From Fulvivirga imtechensis AK7 (GTDB taxonomy: Bacteria; Bacteroidota; Bacteroidia; Cytophagales; Cyclobacteriaceae), in assembly GCF_000331535.1 (NCBI RefSeq), contig NZ_AMZN01000046.1:1-64000 (forward strand): DNA of 64,000 bases. Reading direction: 5' to 3'. The notes beneath the pieces were generated by a model, which saw nothing but the letters and a program-made list of their open reading frames with translations, was not told where the DNA came from and did no database searches. Shown here piece by piece: positions 9,184 through 17,321 of the stretch (the stretch's first letter is position 1; each line of letters opens with the position of its first letter). A program made the translations under genes and the position numbers.

Positions 9184-9951
9184 CTAAAAACCAAGACACA
9201 AAAAGCTGCTATTCAACAAATTTTCTTTATTGTAACTAAATACTTCCGGTCCCGTTCCTTTCAATACTTTACCACCAGCACTCTCCAGCACTGCCTGTCC
9301 GGCTGCGGTATCCCACTCCATGGTAGGGCCGTGGCGATAGTAAATGTCTGCCTTACCCTCGGCTACCATACAGAATTTTAGAGAGCTGCCCACTGAAATA
9401 TCGTTCACAACACCATACTGCTTCAATACACCATCTTCCTCAGGAGACGCATGTGATTTGCTTCGTACTGCTATGCGATTTCCGGTAGAATTATTTACCT
9501 GCAATTCATTCTTCTCTCCTTTTTCCACCTTATACGCTCCTTTACCTTTTATACCCACATATAAACTATCATGTGCAGGTGTATAGATGAAGCCAGCCAC
9601 AGGAGTATTCTTGTGCATTAGCGCAATATTCACTGTAAATTGTCCATTCCTATTGATAAACTCTTTGGTGCCATCTAAGGGGTCCACCAACCAGTAGTAT
9701 TCATAATCTTTCCTGTCTTCATACTTAATGTGTGCCCCTTCTTCAGAAATAATGGGAACATTAGGGTATAATTCTTTTAACCCCTTCATTATAACCTCAT
9801 GAGAAGCCTTGTCTGCATGAGTAAGTGGTGAATCATCTCCTTTATAGTCTACCTCACTGGCAAGGTCAACATTATTATAAACCTCAAGGATAGCCTCCCC
9901 GGCCTTTCTTGATAAACTGATCAGTTCTTCTTCTTTAATATTAAACTCCAT
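9184..9951 (-). CDS. cysQ: 3'(2'),5'-bisphosphate nucleotidase CysQ
   Basis: 255 residues, the usual CysQ length. Inositol-monophosphatase-fold motifs: ISEEGAH (metal-binding Glu, about residues 66-72), WLVDPLDGTKEF (about 83-94, Asp residues for the metals) and WDTAAGQAVLESAGG (about 213-227). The enzyme removes the 3'-phosphate from PAP (and PAPS), the by-product of PAPS-dependent reactions, using Mg2+. It sits divergently beside cysC-cysD-cysN, so synthesis of PAPS and clearance of PAP are encoded together. The upstream ~200 bp holds the divergent cysC promoter and a weak GCAGC/GCTGC hairpin (9996-10012). Confidence 0.93.
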   Translation of the reverse strand: MEFNIKEEELISLSRKAGEAILEVYNNVDLASEVDYKGDDSPLTHADKASHEVIMKGLKELYPNVPIISEEGAHIKYEDRKDYEYYWLVDPLDGTKEFINRNGQFTVNIALMHKNTPVAGFIYTPAHDSLYVGIKGKGAYKVEKGEKNELQVNNSTGNRIAVRSKSHASPEEDGVLKQYGVVNDISVGSSLKFCMVAEGKADIYYRHGPTMEWDTAAGQAVLESAGGKVLKGTGPEVFSYNKENLLNSSFLCLGF

Positions 9952-10107
9952 GGATAAATTTAGTAGTTAGTATTTAGTCTTGAGTATTGGTCTTTGCAGC
10001 CTTTTAAGCTGCCACAGCTGTTACTGTTTTTTATTTACAGATGATAACAATCCGAATGTCAGGTGGTTAAAATAAACGAAAACAAAACTACACAAATGTG
10101 CGGCTCC

Positions 10108-10139
10108 TTTACATATTAATTTATTTAATTGTATTTTTG
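10108..10139 (+). promoter_or_regulatory. promoter of the cysC-cysD-cysN operon
   Basis: TTTA (10108-10111), 20 bases, TATTTTTG (10132-10139). The -7 box matches TAnnTTTG exactly and the -33 box differs by one base. Transcription would begin near 10145, about 14 bases before the cysC ATG at 10159. Confidence 0.48.
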
Positions 10140-10158
10140 CCGTTCAAATTTGCTACAT

Positions 10159-10761
10159 ATGGCTGAAAACATACATCCCATATTTGATACCATACTCCCT
10201 GCTGAGAAAAAAGAAGCTCTTTTAAATCAAAAATCAATTGTGATATGGATGGTTGGTTTGTCAGGCTCTGGTAAAAGCACAATAGCAAGAGCCCTTGAAA
10301 ACCGCCTGCATAAAGAAGGCTACCTTACTGCGCTGCTTGACGGTGATAACCTGAGAACCGGAATCAATAACAATCTGGGTTTCAGCGAAGAAGACCGGAC
10401 GGAAAATATCAGAAGAGCTGCAGAAGCATCCAAACTTTTAGCACAAAACGGTGTTATAACAATTTGTTCGCTGATTAGTCCTACAGTGCAAATCAGGGCT
10501 ATGGCAAAGGAAATATTAGGAGATAAGTACTGTGAAGTCTTTATCAACTGTCCGCTTGAAGTTTGCGAAAAACGAGATGTCAAAGGCTTATATGCCAAGG
10601 CAAGGCGGGGGGAGATCAAAAGCTTTACAGGTATCGACTCTCCATTTGAAGATCCGGAAAATCCGGACATTGAATTAAACACGGCAGATCGTTCTGCTGA
10701 AGAAAATTTAAATCAATTATTAGAATTCATTCTTCCAAAAGTAAAATACAGCAAAGGATAA
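10159..10761 (+). CDS. cysC: adenylyl-sulfate kinase CysC
   Basis: ATG at 10159 gives 200 residues, the family length; an upstream ATG at 10129 overlaps the predicted -7 box, so it was rejected. Walker A GLSGSGKSTIARALE (about residues 33-47), LLDGDNLRTGINNNLGFS (about 60-77) and EKRDVKGLYAKARRGEI (about 135-151) are the APS-kinase signatures. It phosphorylates APS to PAPS in the cytoplasm. It lies one base before cysD, so they are co-transcribed. PAPS can feed PAPS reductase or sulfotransferases; neither gene is in this window. Confidence 0.95.
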   Translation: MAENIHPIFDTILPAEKKEALLNQKSIVIWMVGLSGSGKSTIARALENRLHKEGYLTALLDGDNLRTGINNNLGFSEEDRTENIRRAAEASKLLAQNGVITICSLISPTVQIRAMAKEILGDKYCEVFINCPLEVCEKRDVKGLYAKARRGEIKSFTGIDSPFEDPENPDIELNTADRSAEENLNQLLEFILPKVKYSKG

Positions 10762-10762
10762 C

Positions 10763-11668
10763 ATGAGGGCTTACAATTTAACGCATCTTAAAGAACTTGA
10801 AGCGGAGGCAATTTATGTCATTCGCGAAGTGGCATCACAGTTTGAAAATCCGGCTATCCTGTTTTCAGGAGGTAAGGATTCCATTACCGTAGCACATTTG
10901 GCCAAAAAGGCTTTCTTCCCGGCCAAAGTACCATTTCCTTTGGTACACATTGACACCGGGCACAATTTTCCCGAGACCATTAACTTTAGGGATAGCTTTG
11001 TAGAAAAGTTAGGCGCTCAGCTTATCGTGGGCTCTGTACAAGAATCTATTGACGAGGGAAAGGCAGTAGAAGAGAAGGGTTATAATGCCAGTCGAAATGG
11101 ACTGCAAACCGTAACCCTACTTGATACGATCGAAAAATATAAATTTGATGCCTGCATAGGCGGAGCCAGACGTGATGAAGAAAAAGCGAGGGCAAAAGAG
11201 CGGTTCTTTTCTCACCGCGATGAATTCGGCCAGTGGGATCCTAAAAACCAGCGACCTGAGCTATGGAATATATTCAACGGCCGCAAGCACTTTGGCGAAA
11301 ACTTTAGGGTATTCCCTATCAGTAACTGGACGGAAATGGATGTATGGCAATATATCCTTCAGGAGAACATTGAACTTCCTTCGTTGTATTTTGCACATGA
11401 ACGTGAAGTGTTCCTGAGAGACAATACCATTATGGCATGCTGCGACTTCATTCAAAGAAGGGATACTGAGGCACCTATCAAAAAGACCGTAAGATTCAGA
11501 ACCATTGGTGATATGACCTGTACAGGAGCCGTTGAATCTGACGCGGCTGATCTTACCTCAATCATTAATGAAGTGGCTGCGTCACGGGTAACCGAACGAG
11601 GCACTCGCTCGGATGACAAACGATCTGAAGCGGCCATGGAAGATCGAAAAAAACAAGGATACTTTTAA
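10763..11668 (+). CDS. cysD: sulfate adenylyltransferase subunit CysD
   Basis: 301 residues. The PP-loop ATP pyrophosphatase motif LFSGGKDSITVAHLA (about residues 33-47), HIDTGHNFPE (about 60-69) and GGARRDEEKARAKER (about 133-147) are those of CysD. It forms the catalytic half of ATP sulfurylase, making APS from ATP and sulfate, with the GTPase CysN. It follows cysC after a single base. Its partner cysN is separated from it by a small four-helix-bundle gene in an AT-rich spacer, an interruption of the usual tight cysDN pair. Confidence 0.96.
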   Translation: MRAYNLTHLKELEAEAIYVIREVASQFENPAILFSGGKDSITVAHLAKKAFFPAKVPFPLVHIDTGHNFPETINFRDSFVEKLGAQLIVGSVQESIDEGKAVEEKGYNASRNGLQTVTLLDTIEKYKFDACIGGARRDEEKARAKERFFSHRDEFGQWDPKNQRPELWNIFNGRKHFGENFRVFPISNWTEMDVWQYILQENIELPSLYFAHEREVFLRDNTIMACCDFIQRRDTEAPIKKTVRFRTIGDMTCTGAVESDAADLTSIINEVAASRVTERGTRSDDKRSEAAMEDRKKQGYF

Positions 11669-11706
11669 AATAGGAAATAGGAAATAGTAATTCGCAAATT
11701 AAAAAA

Positions 11707-12060
11707 ATGGATCAGCCTAAGAATCTTCAGCAACGAACTAAAAAATATTCTTTGGACATTATTAAGGTTTTTCAAAGTTTGCCTAAAACAACTGAAGCAC
11801 AAATATTGGGAAAGCAACTGCTAAGAAGTGGAACTTCTGTGGGTGCAAATACCAGATCGGCCTTTAGAGGAAGAAGCGGAAAAGAATTCAGAGCCAAGCT
11901 CAGTATTGTCGTTGAAGAAGCTGACGAAGCAATTTTCTGGCTCGAGCTGATTAAGGAAAGCGGCATATTAGTATGCGATGACTTAGAAAATCTAATCGAA
12001 GAGTCCGATGCGTTAGTTTCAATATTCATCTCAATTATTAAGAAGAATGCTGAATCTTAA
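11707..12060 (+). CDS. four-helix-bundle protein (S23/IVP-like) between cysD and cysN
   Basis: 117 residues, all predicted helical. It has the S23/IVP (23S rRNA intervening-sequence protein) pattern: KYSLDIIKVFQSLPKT, then LGKQLLRSGTSVGANTRSA, then EADEAIFWLELIKESG. The family is common in Bacteroidota; its biochemical role is unclear, and the fold is shared with the accessory protein of diversity-generating retroelements. No reverse transcriptase is near. The gene splits cysD from cysN and has AT-rich flanks with mirrored words (TAGGAAATAGG at 11670, CCTATTTCTG at 12079). It is therefore probably an insertion, carried in frame with operon transcription, with no inferred role in sulfate activation. 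Confidence 0.8.
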   Translation: MDQPKNLQQRTKKYSLDIIKVFQSLPKTTEAQILGKQLLRSGTSVGANTRSAFRGRSGKEFRAKLSIVVEEADEAIFWLELIKESGILVCDDLENLIEESDALVSIFISIIKKNAES

Positions 12061-12150
12061 ACCTTTCAATTTCAGATTCCTATTTCTGATTTCTAAAAAT
12101 TTCCGATTTCATAACATTTCATAATAAATAACGAATAAGCTATAAATAAA

Positions 12151-13431
12151 ATGAGTGATAATACAGTAGACTCAAAAGCATACCTCGACATGGAGTTGCT
12201 TCGCTTCACCACAGCCGGAAGCGTAGATGATGGAAAAAGTACATTAATAGGCCGCCTGTTATACGACTCCAAGTCAATATTCGAAGATCAATATGAAGCC
12301 ATCGAGGAATCCAGCCGTAAAAAAGGAGACGCCAATGTTAACCTGGCGCTTCTGACAGATGGTCTCAGGGCTGAACGAGAGCAGGGCATCACCATCGATG
12401 TTGCTTACAGATACTTCGCCACCCCGAAAAGAAAATTCATCATTGCTGACACTCCTGGTCATATACAGTACACAAGAAACATGGTTACGGGAGCCTCTAC
12501 TGCTAACCTGGCCCTCATTCTGGTAGATGCAAGAAACGGTGTGGTGGAGCAGACCCACAGGCATACTTTTATCGCAGCTCTACTCGGTATCCCACACGTA
12601 GTGTTCTGTATTAACAAAATGGACCTTGTGGACTATGATGAAAAGGTATACAACCGTATTAAAGAAGAAATTGAATCGTTTTCATCAAAATTAGATGTTA
12701 AGGATATACGATTCCTTCCTATCAGTGCCTTAAAAGGAGATAACGTAGTAAATGAGTCCGAGAATATGCCATGGCATAAAGGAGGGACGCTGCTTTACCT
12801 TTTAGAAAATATTCACATTGGAAGCGACCATAACCACATTGACAGCCGATTCCCGGTACAGCATGTTATCAGACCTCACTCTGATGAATACCATGACTAC
12901 AGAGGCTATGCTGGTAGAATAGCCGGTGGAATTTTCAAACCTGGCGATACAGTAGCGGTATTACCTTCAGGGTTTACTTCTAAAATAAAGAGTATCGAAG
13001 TTTTTAATGATAAACTCGAAGAAGCTTTCCCTCCAATGTCGGTAACTATGCAACTGGAGGATGATATTGACATCAGCAGGGGTGATATGATCGTGAGAGA
13101 AAACAACAAACCTAATATCGGTCAGGATATAGACGTTATGTTGTGTTGGATGAATGCCAAACCATTGGTAGCAAGCGGGAAGTATGGTATCAGACACACT
13201 ACCAGCGATGCCAGATGTATGGTCAAAAATATCCACTACAAAATGGACATCAATACCTTACATAGAATTGAGGATGACAAAAACATTGGCATGAATGATA
13301 TTGCCCGCGTGAGCTTGCGCGTAACAAAACCCTTGTTCTACGATAGGTATAGCCGAAACAGAATTACGGGTAGTGTAATACTTATAGACGAGTCTACCAA
13401 TGAAACGGTAGCTGCAGGAATGATCATTTAA
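12151..13431 (+). CDS. cysN: sulfate adenylyltransferase subunit CysN
   Basis: 426 residues. EF-Tu-like GTPase motifs: G1 AGSVDDGKSTLIGRLLYD (about residues 22-39), G3 DTPGHIQYTRNM (about 99-110), G4 NKMDLV (about 153-158), followed by two beta-barrel domains. GTP hydrolysis by CysN drives APS formation by CysD. At 426 residues it is the stand-alone form, without a fused C-terminal APS kinase, which agrees with the separate cysC upstream. pheS starts 8 bp after its stop, so read-through from the cys operon into pheS is likely. Confidence 0.95.
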   Translation: MSDNTVDSKAYLDMELLRFTTAGSVDDGKSTLIGRLLYDSKSIFEDQYEAIEESSRKKGDANVNLALLTDGLRAEREQGITIDVAYRYFATPKRKFIIADTPGHIQYTRNMVTGASTANLALILVDARNGVVEQTHRHTFIAALLGIPHVVFCINKMDLVDYDEKVYNRIKEEIESFSSKLDVKDIRFLPISALKGDNVVNESENMPWHKGGTLLYLLENIHIGSDHNHIDSRFPVQHVIRPHSDEYHDYRGYAGRIAGGIFKPGDTVAVLPSGFTSKIKSIEVFNDKLEEAFPPMSVTMQLEDDIDISRGDMIVRENNKPNIGQDIDVMLCWMNAKPLVASGKYGIRHTTSDARCMVKNIHYKMDINTLHRIEDDKNIGMNDIARVSLRVTKPLFYDRYSRNRITGSVILIDESTNETVAAGMII

Positions 13432-13439
13432 ATTAAGTT

Positions 13440-14465
13440 ATGCAGGAAAAAGTAGACGCTATATTAAAGGACCTGGCCACCGCTGAAGCAACCAATCAAC
13501 AGGAACTCGAGCAATTCCGCTTAAAATACATTAGTAAAAAGAGCGTCATTGGCGACTTATTCAATGAACTGAAAAATGTTCCTAACGAGGATAAGAAGGC
13601 CTTTGGCATGAAACTTAATGAAGTAAAGCAGGCTGCACAGTCAAAGTTTAAAGCTTTGATTGAGCAACTGGAATCGGGCGGACAGGGAACAACTATGGAA
13701 CATGAGGACCTGACACTACCGGCTGCAGGACATACAGTGGGTAGCATGCATCCGTTGACTTATGTTCGAAATCAGATCATCCAGATCTTTGAAAGGATCG
13801 GGTTTAATGTAGCAGACGGACCTGAAATCGAAGACGATTTTCATAATTTCACGGCGCTCAACTTCCCTGAAAATCACCCTGCACGGGAGATGCAGGACAC
13901 TTTCTTCATCGAAAGAAATCCGGATATCTTGTTGCGTACACATACCTCTAATGTGCAGGTAAGGCTCATGCACAAACAGAAGCCACCGATCCGCTCTATC
14001 ATGCCAGGGCGTGTTTATCGCAATGAAGCTATTTCTGCCAGGGCGCATTGCGTATTTCACCAGGTGGAAGGCCTTTATGTGGATAAGAATGTTAGCTTCG
14101 TTGATTTAAAGCAAACATTGTATCATTTTGCTAAAGAAATGTTCGGGAAAGACACGAAGATCCGTTTCAGACCCTCATATTTCCCTTTTACTGAGCCTAG
14201 CGCTGAGATTGACATCTCTTGTCAAATATGCAAGGGTGATGGCTGTCAACTCTGTAAACATACCGGATGGGTTGAAATAGCAGGGTCGGGAATGGTTGAT
14301 CCAAATGTGCTGGCCAACTGTGGCATCGATAATGAAGAATATACCGGGTTTGCTTTCGGAATGGGAATAGAACGAATCACACAACTTAAGTTCCAGGTGA
14401 ACGACCTGCGCCTGTACACTGAAAATGACGTACGGTTTCTCAAGCAGTTTTCAACTTTACATTGA
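13440..14465 (+). CDS. pheS: phenylalanine-tRNA ligase alpha subunit
   Basis: 341 residues. N-terminal coiled-coil arm (about 1-85), then the class II core: THTSNVQVRLM and RVYRNEAISARAHCVFHQVEG (motif 2 region), FRPSYFPFTEPSAEID, and GWVEIAGSGMVDPNVL with GFAFGMGIERI (motif 3). It forms the catalytic half of the alpha2-beta2 synthetase in the cytoplasm; pheT is not in the window. The insert SCQICKGDGCQLCKHTG carries four Cys in C-x2-C-x4-C-x2-C spacing, consistent with a small metal-binding loop. Its TGA overlaps the ATG of the next gene (TGATG). Confidence 0.97.
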   Translation: MQEKVDAILKDLATAEATNQQELEQFRLKYISKKSVIGDLFNELKNVPNEDKKAFGMKLNEVKQAAQSKFKALIEQLESGGQGTTMEHEDLTLPAAGHTVGSMHPLTYVRNQIIQIFERIGFNVADGPEIEDDFHNFTALNFPENHPAREMQDTFFIERNPDILLRTHTSNVQVRLMHKQKPPIRSIMPGRVYRNEAISARAHCVFHQVEGLYVDKNVSFVDLKQTLYHFAKEMFGKDTKIRFRPSYFPFTEPSAEIDISCQICKGDGCQLCKHTGWVEIAGSGMVDPNVLANCGIDNEEYTGFAFGMGIERITQLKFQVNDLRLYTENDVRFLKQFSTLH

Positions 14466-15325
14466 TGAAAAGCATTGACGATATTAAAAGCGTAGGAGTA
14501 ATTGGCGCTGGCACCATGGGCCAGGGCATAGCGCAAATTTCCGCTATGGCAGGCTACCAGACTATTCTTTATGATATCGATGAAAAGGCGTTGGAAAATG
14601 CAATCAATCTCATAGAAGGAAATCTCAAAAAAGGAATCGAAAAAGGCAAAGTAACCGGGGCTGAAAAGCAGCAGGCATTGGCGCTGATCTCCACTTCTAC
14701 CAAGATCACTGAAGTGGTTGCAGATTTTATCGTTGAAGCCATAGTCGAAAAGCTGGATATTAAGCGTGCTGTTTTTACTCAACTGGAGCAAATAAACAAG
14801 GAAGACGCTATTTTGGCATCAAACACTTCTTCTATTCCTATTACCCAGATCGGTGCGCAGTTGAAGCATCCGGATCGGTTTGTGGGCATGCACTTCTTCA
14901 ACCCTGCTTATATCATGAAGCTGGTAGAGGTGATCTCAGGAGCGGCAACCAGCCCTGAAGTAGCTATGCTGACCAGAGAATTTGCTGAAAAACTGAATAA
15001 AGTTGCCGTTATGGCAAATGATTCTCCCGGATTTATCGTTAACAGGGTGGCCAGGCACTTTTATGTCGAGGGGTTAAAGGTATTGGAAGAGGGTGTCGCC
15101 AGTATCGAAACAATAGATACTTTGATACAAGCTTCAGGATTCAAAATGGGGCCCTTTCAACTCATGGATCTTATTGGTGTTGATACCAACTTCAGTGTTA
15201 CCACCTCGATGTTCAACTCCTTTTACCAGGATCCAAAGTTCAGGCCCAGCAGAATACAACAGCAGAAAGTAGATGCAGGACATCATGGCAGAAAAACAGG
15301 CAAAGGATTTTATGACTATAAATAG
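14465..15325 (+). CDS. 3-hydroxyacyl-CoA dehydrogenase (3-hydroxybutyryl-CoA type)
   Basis: 286 residues from ATG 14465, which overlaps the pheS stop by one base. Rossmann motif VGVIGAGTMGQGIAQISA (about residues 10-27) with Asp (LYDID) after the second strand, so NAD+ is the likely cofactor. NTSSIPIT (about 118) and GMHFFNPAYIMKLVEV (about 137) carry the catalytic His, and NDSPGFIVNRV the C-terminal domain start. The length fits the short single-function enzyme, not the fused fatty-acid oxidation protein. It oxidises 3-hydroxyacyl-CoA to 3-ketoacyl-CoA. Its last bases overlap the start of a lipoprotein gene. Confidence 0.92.
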   Translation: MKSIDDIKSVGVIGAGTMGQGIAQISAMAGYQTILYDIDEKALENAINLIEGNLKKGIEKGKVTGAEKQQALALISTSTKITEVVADFIVEAIVEKLDIKRAVFTQLEQINKEDAILASNTSSIPITQIGAQLKHPDRFVGMHFFNPAYIMKLVEVISGAATSPEVAMLTREFAEKLNKVAVMANDSPGFIVNRVARHFYVEGLKVLEEGVASIETIDTLIQASGFKMGPFQLMDLIGVDTNFSVTTSMFNSFYQDPKFRPSRIQQQKVDAGHHGRKTGKGFYDYK

Positions 15326-15755
15326 AATGATGTTGGCCATCTTCGGCTTTATATCAATCCTATTTTCCTGCAATGAAGACGTTCCACGGGATGAGATTCC
15401 TTATGCTACCTTTGACGATATCCGTATATCTCTGGACTTACCGGCATATAATGATCTGTCATTTGATGGGGGGTATATTACACTGTCCCAGGGTGTCCGT
15501 GGAATAATTGTTTACCGCGAAAATGCCTCCACATTCCATGTATACGAAAGGAATTGCTCCTACAGGCCATATGATGCTTGTGCCACGGTTAATGTACATT
15601 CTTCGGAACTATACATGTCAGACCCCTGTTGCAATTCATCGTTCAACTTCAAAACCGGGTATCCCACAGGAGGACCGGCACAATTTCCGCTGAGAAAATA
15701 CCGGTCAAGCCTCAACGGGAGAATTTTAACCATTGCTGATGAACCCGCCAACTAA
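15312..15755 (+). CDS. lipoprotein with a Rieske-like fold lacking the usual ligands
   Basis: Start ATG 15312 (147 residues) overlaps the dehydrogenase end by 14 bases; ATG 15327 or 15330 just after its stop is equally possible. An N-terminal hydrophobic stretch ends in the lipobox LFSC, so the mature protein is probably a lipoprotein of the cell envelope. The body has the outline of a Rieske [2Fe-2S] domain: box 1 at YERNCSYRP, box 2 at DPCCNSSFNFKTGYPTGGPA, then a PLRKY strand and a final GRILTI strand. The Cys-x-His pairs that bind the second iron are absent: box 1 has C-S-Y and box 2 has C-C-N. Similar proteins occur in Bacteroidota. The Rieske assignment is mine, from pattern only. Confidence 0.6.
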   Translation: MTINRMMLAIFGFISILFSCNEDVPRDEIPYATFDDIRISLDLPAYNDLSFDGGYITLSQGVRGIIVYRENASTFHVYERNCSYRPYDACATVNVHSSELYMSDPCCNSSFNFKTGYPTGGPAQFPLRKYRSSLNGRILTIADEPAN

Positions 15756-15810
15756 TACAAAATAATTCCTTGCCTTCTGCTCTTGGTAAGGTTCTTCGCT
15801 ATCACTCCCA

Positions 15811-16060
15811 ATGACAAGTTTCATTACATTCTGATAGTCAATATATTATTCAATTCCCCCGCTACCGTCATCCCGGACGTAACGCAGTGAAGATCCGGGA
15901 TCTCCTCGCTACTGGCTGTGACTGTGACTGAACTTTAGCTTCTGCCATTGATCTGGGGGATCCTGAATATTTTCTCCGTTGCTCTACGAAAATTCCAGGA
16001 TGACGTGGTGGTTTATGACTTCTGTTCCTCCTCTGCTTCCTCTGTGGTTAATGATGACGT
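15811..16060. repeat. dispersed intergenic repeat, long copy
   Basis: The ~480 bp gap between the lipoprotein and moxR holds no gene. It matches 63282-63412 in three blocks: ATGACA..TTTCATTACAT.CTGATAGTCA, then TATTCAATT, then AATTCCAGGATGACGTGGTG through to the CTTCCTCTGTGGTTAA words. The present copy has ~110 extra bases, including the hairpin ATCCCGGA / TCCGGGAT (15870-15877 and 15894-15901), a common Bacteroidota intergenic word. After 16060 I see only an AT-rich spacer up to the moxR stop. Confidence 0.6.
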
Positions 16061-16234
16061 AATGTCATTATCCTCAAAATCAACTGAAAGTTGTTGGGCG
16101 CCTCAGAATGACCAGATGACATTGATCAGAGAAGGATCTTACTAAGTTCGGTACAACAGCCATTCATATTATTGGTAATCAGTGAATTATACAATTACGT
16201 CATAAGCAGGCACGAAGGATCCATCTAAGCTCCT

Positions 16235-17206
16235 CTAACCTTTGATCAGTTGATCAATAATATTATCAATTGACACCCCTTCGGCCTCTGCCTTAAAATT
16301 TCTCACTACCCTGTGACGCAGTGTCGGTTTGGCAACTGCGATTACATCTTCAATATCAGGAGAATACTTGCCATTGAGCAAGGCATTACATTTTGCTCCA
16401 ATCACCAGGTATTGAGAAGCACGAGGCCCTGCTCCCCATTCCAAATATTGGTCTGTAACAGGCGCTGCTTTCTCTGTACCCGGGCGGGTTTTATGCACGA
16501 GATTCACAGCATATTCGATCACATTATCAGCCACCGGGACCTTTCTGACCAGGCTTTGATAGTAAATTATTTCCTCGCCACTCAGCACATGTCCAATGGT
16601 AGTTCTTACATCTGTAGTAGTGCTTTTCACAATATCCACCTCCTTTTCATAGGCGGGGTAGTCCAGCAAAACATTAAACATGAACCTGTCGAGTTGCGCC
16701 TCTGGTAAAGGGTATGTACCCTCCTGCTCAATTGGATTTTGCGTGGCCAGAACAAAAAACGGCTTTTGCAACTCATACCTCTGACCGGCAATAGTCACTG
16801 CATACTCCTGCATGGATTCCAACAGGGCAGCTTGTGTCTTAGGAGGAGTTCTGTTGATCTCATCCGCCAGAATAATGTTAGCAAAAATAGGGCCTTTGAT
16901 GAATTTGAAATTCCTATCCCTATCAAGAGTTTCTGCTCCCAATATATCTGAGGGCATCAGGTCCGGAGTAAACTGTATCCTGTTAAACTTAAGATCGAGA
17001 GCGGAAGCTATGGTCTGGATCAGCAGTGTTTTAGCAAGTCCTGGCACTCCTACCAGCAAGCAGTGCCCCTGACAAAAAATGGAAGTCAACAATAGCCTGA
17101 CAACCTCATCCTGACCGATAACAACTTTAGAAATTTCATCTGATAATTTTTGATAAGCCCGATGTAAGGCATCTGCTGCTTCTACTTCTGAGTTGAATTC
17201 CTTCAT
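16235..17206 (-). CDS. MoxR-family AAA+ ATPase
   Basis: 323 residues, the typical MoxR size. Walker A LLVGVPGLAKT (about residues 53-63), Walker B IILADEINRTPPKTQAALLESM (written here by position 112-133; key DE at 116-117), sensor 1 FVLATQNPIEQEGTYPLPEAQ with the key Asn, and an arginine-finger region PEAQLDRFMF. MoxR ATPases act as chaperones that activate partner complexes, often with DUF58 and von Willebrand factor A proteins. None of those partners is next to it here: the gene follows the SurA-like gene on the same strand (115 bp gap) and the next gene downstream is convergent. A link with the folding factors upstream is suggested by position only. Confidence 0.92.
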   Translation of the reverse strand: MKEFNSEVEAADALHRAYQKLSDEISKVVIGQDEVVRLLLTSIFCQGHCLLVGVPGLAKTLLIQTIASALDLKFNRIQFTPDLMPSDILGAETLDRDRNFKFIKGPIFANIILADEINRTPPKTQAALLESMQEYAVTIAGQRYELQKPFFVLATQNPIEQEGTYPLPEAQLDRFMFNVLLDYPAYEKEVDIVKSTTTDVRTTIGHVLSGEEIIYYQSLVRKVPVADNVIEYAVNLVHKTRPGTEKAAPVTDQYLEWGAGPRASQYLVIGAKCNALLNGKYSPDIEDVIAVAKPTLRHRVVRNFKAEAEGVSIDNIIDQLIKG

Positions 17207-17321
17207 TTGAGATTATTTATTGTTCGGAGGACCAATCCTCTTCAATATCATTTTTGTTATAGGCAAATAATCACATCGCCTTTCATCCGCTATTTTACGT
17301 ACCTGTCTACCTTTTGGTTCG

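Noticed and set aside
11707-12060. Diversity-generating retroelement accessory gene
   Set aside because: The fold is shared, but no reverse transcriptase and no template/variable repeat pair lie in the window.
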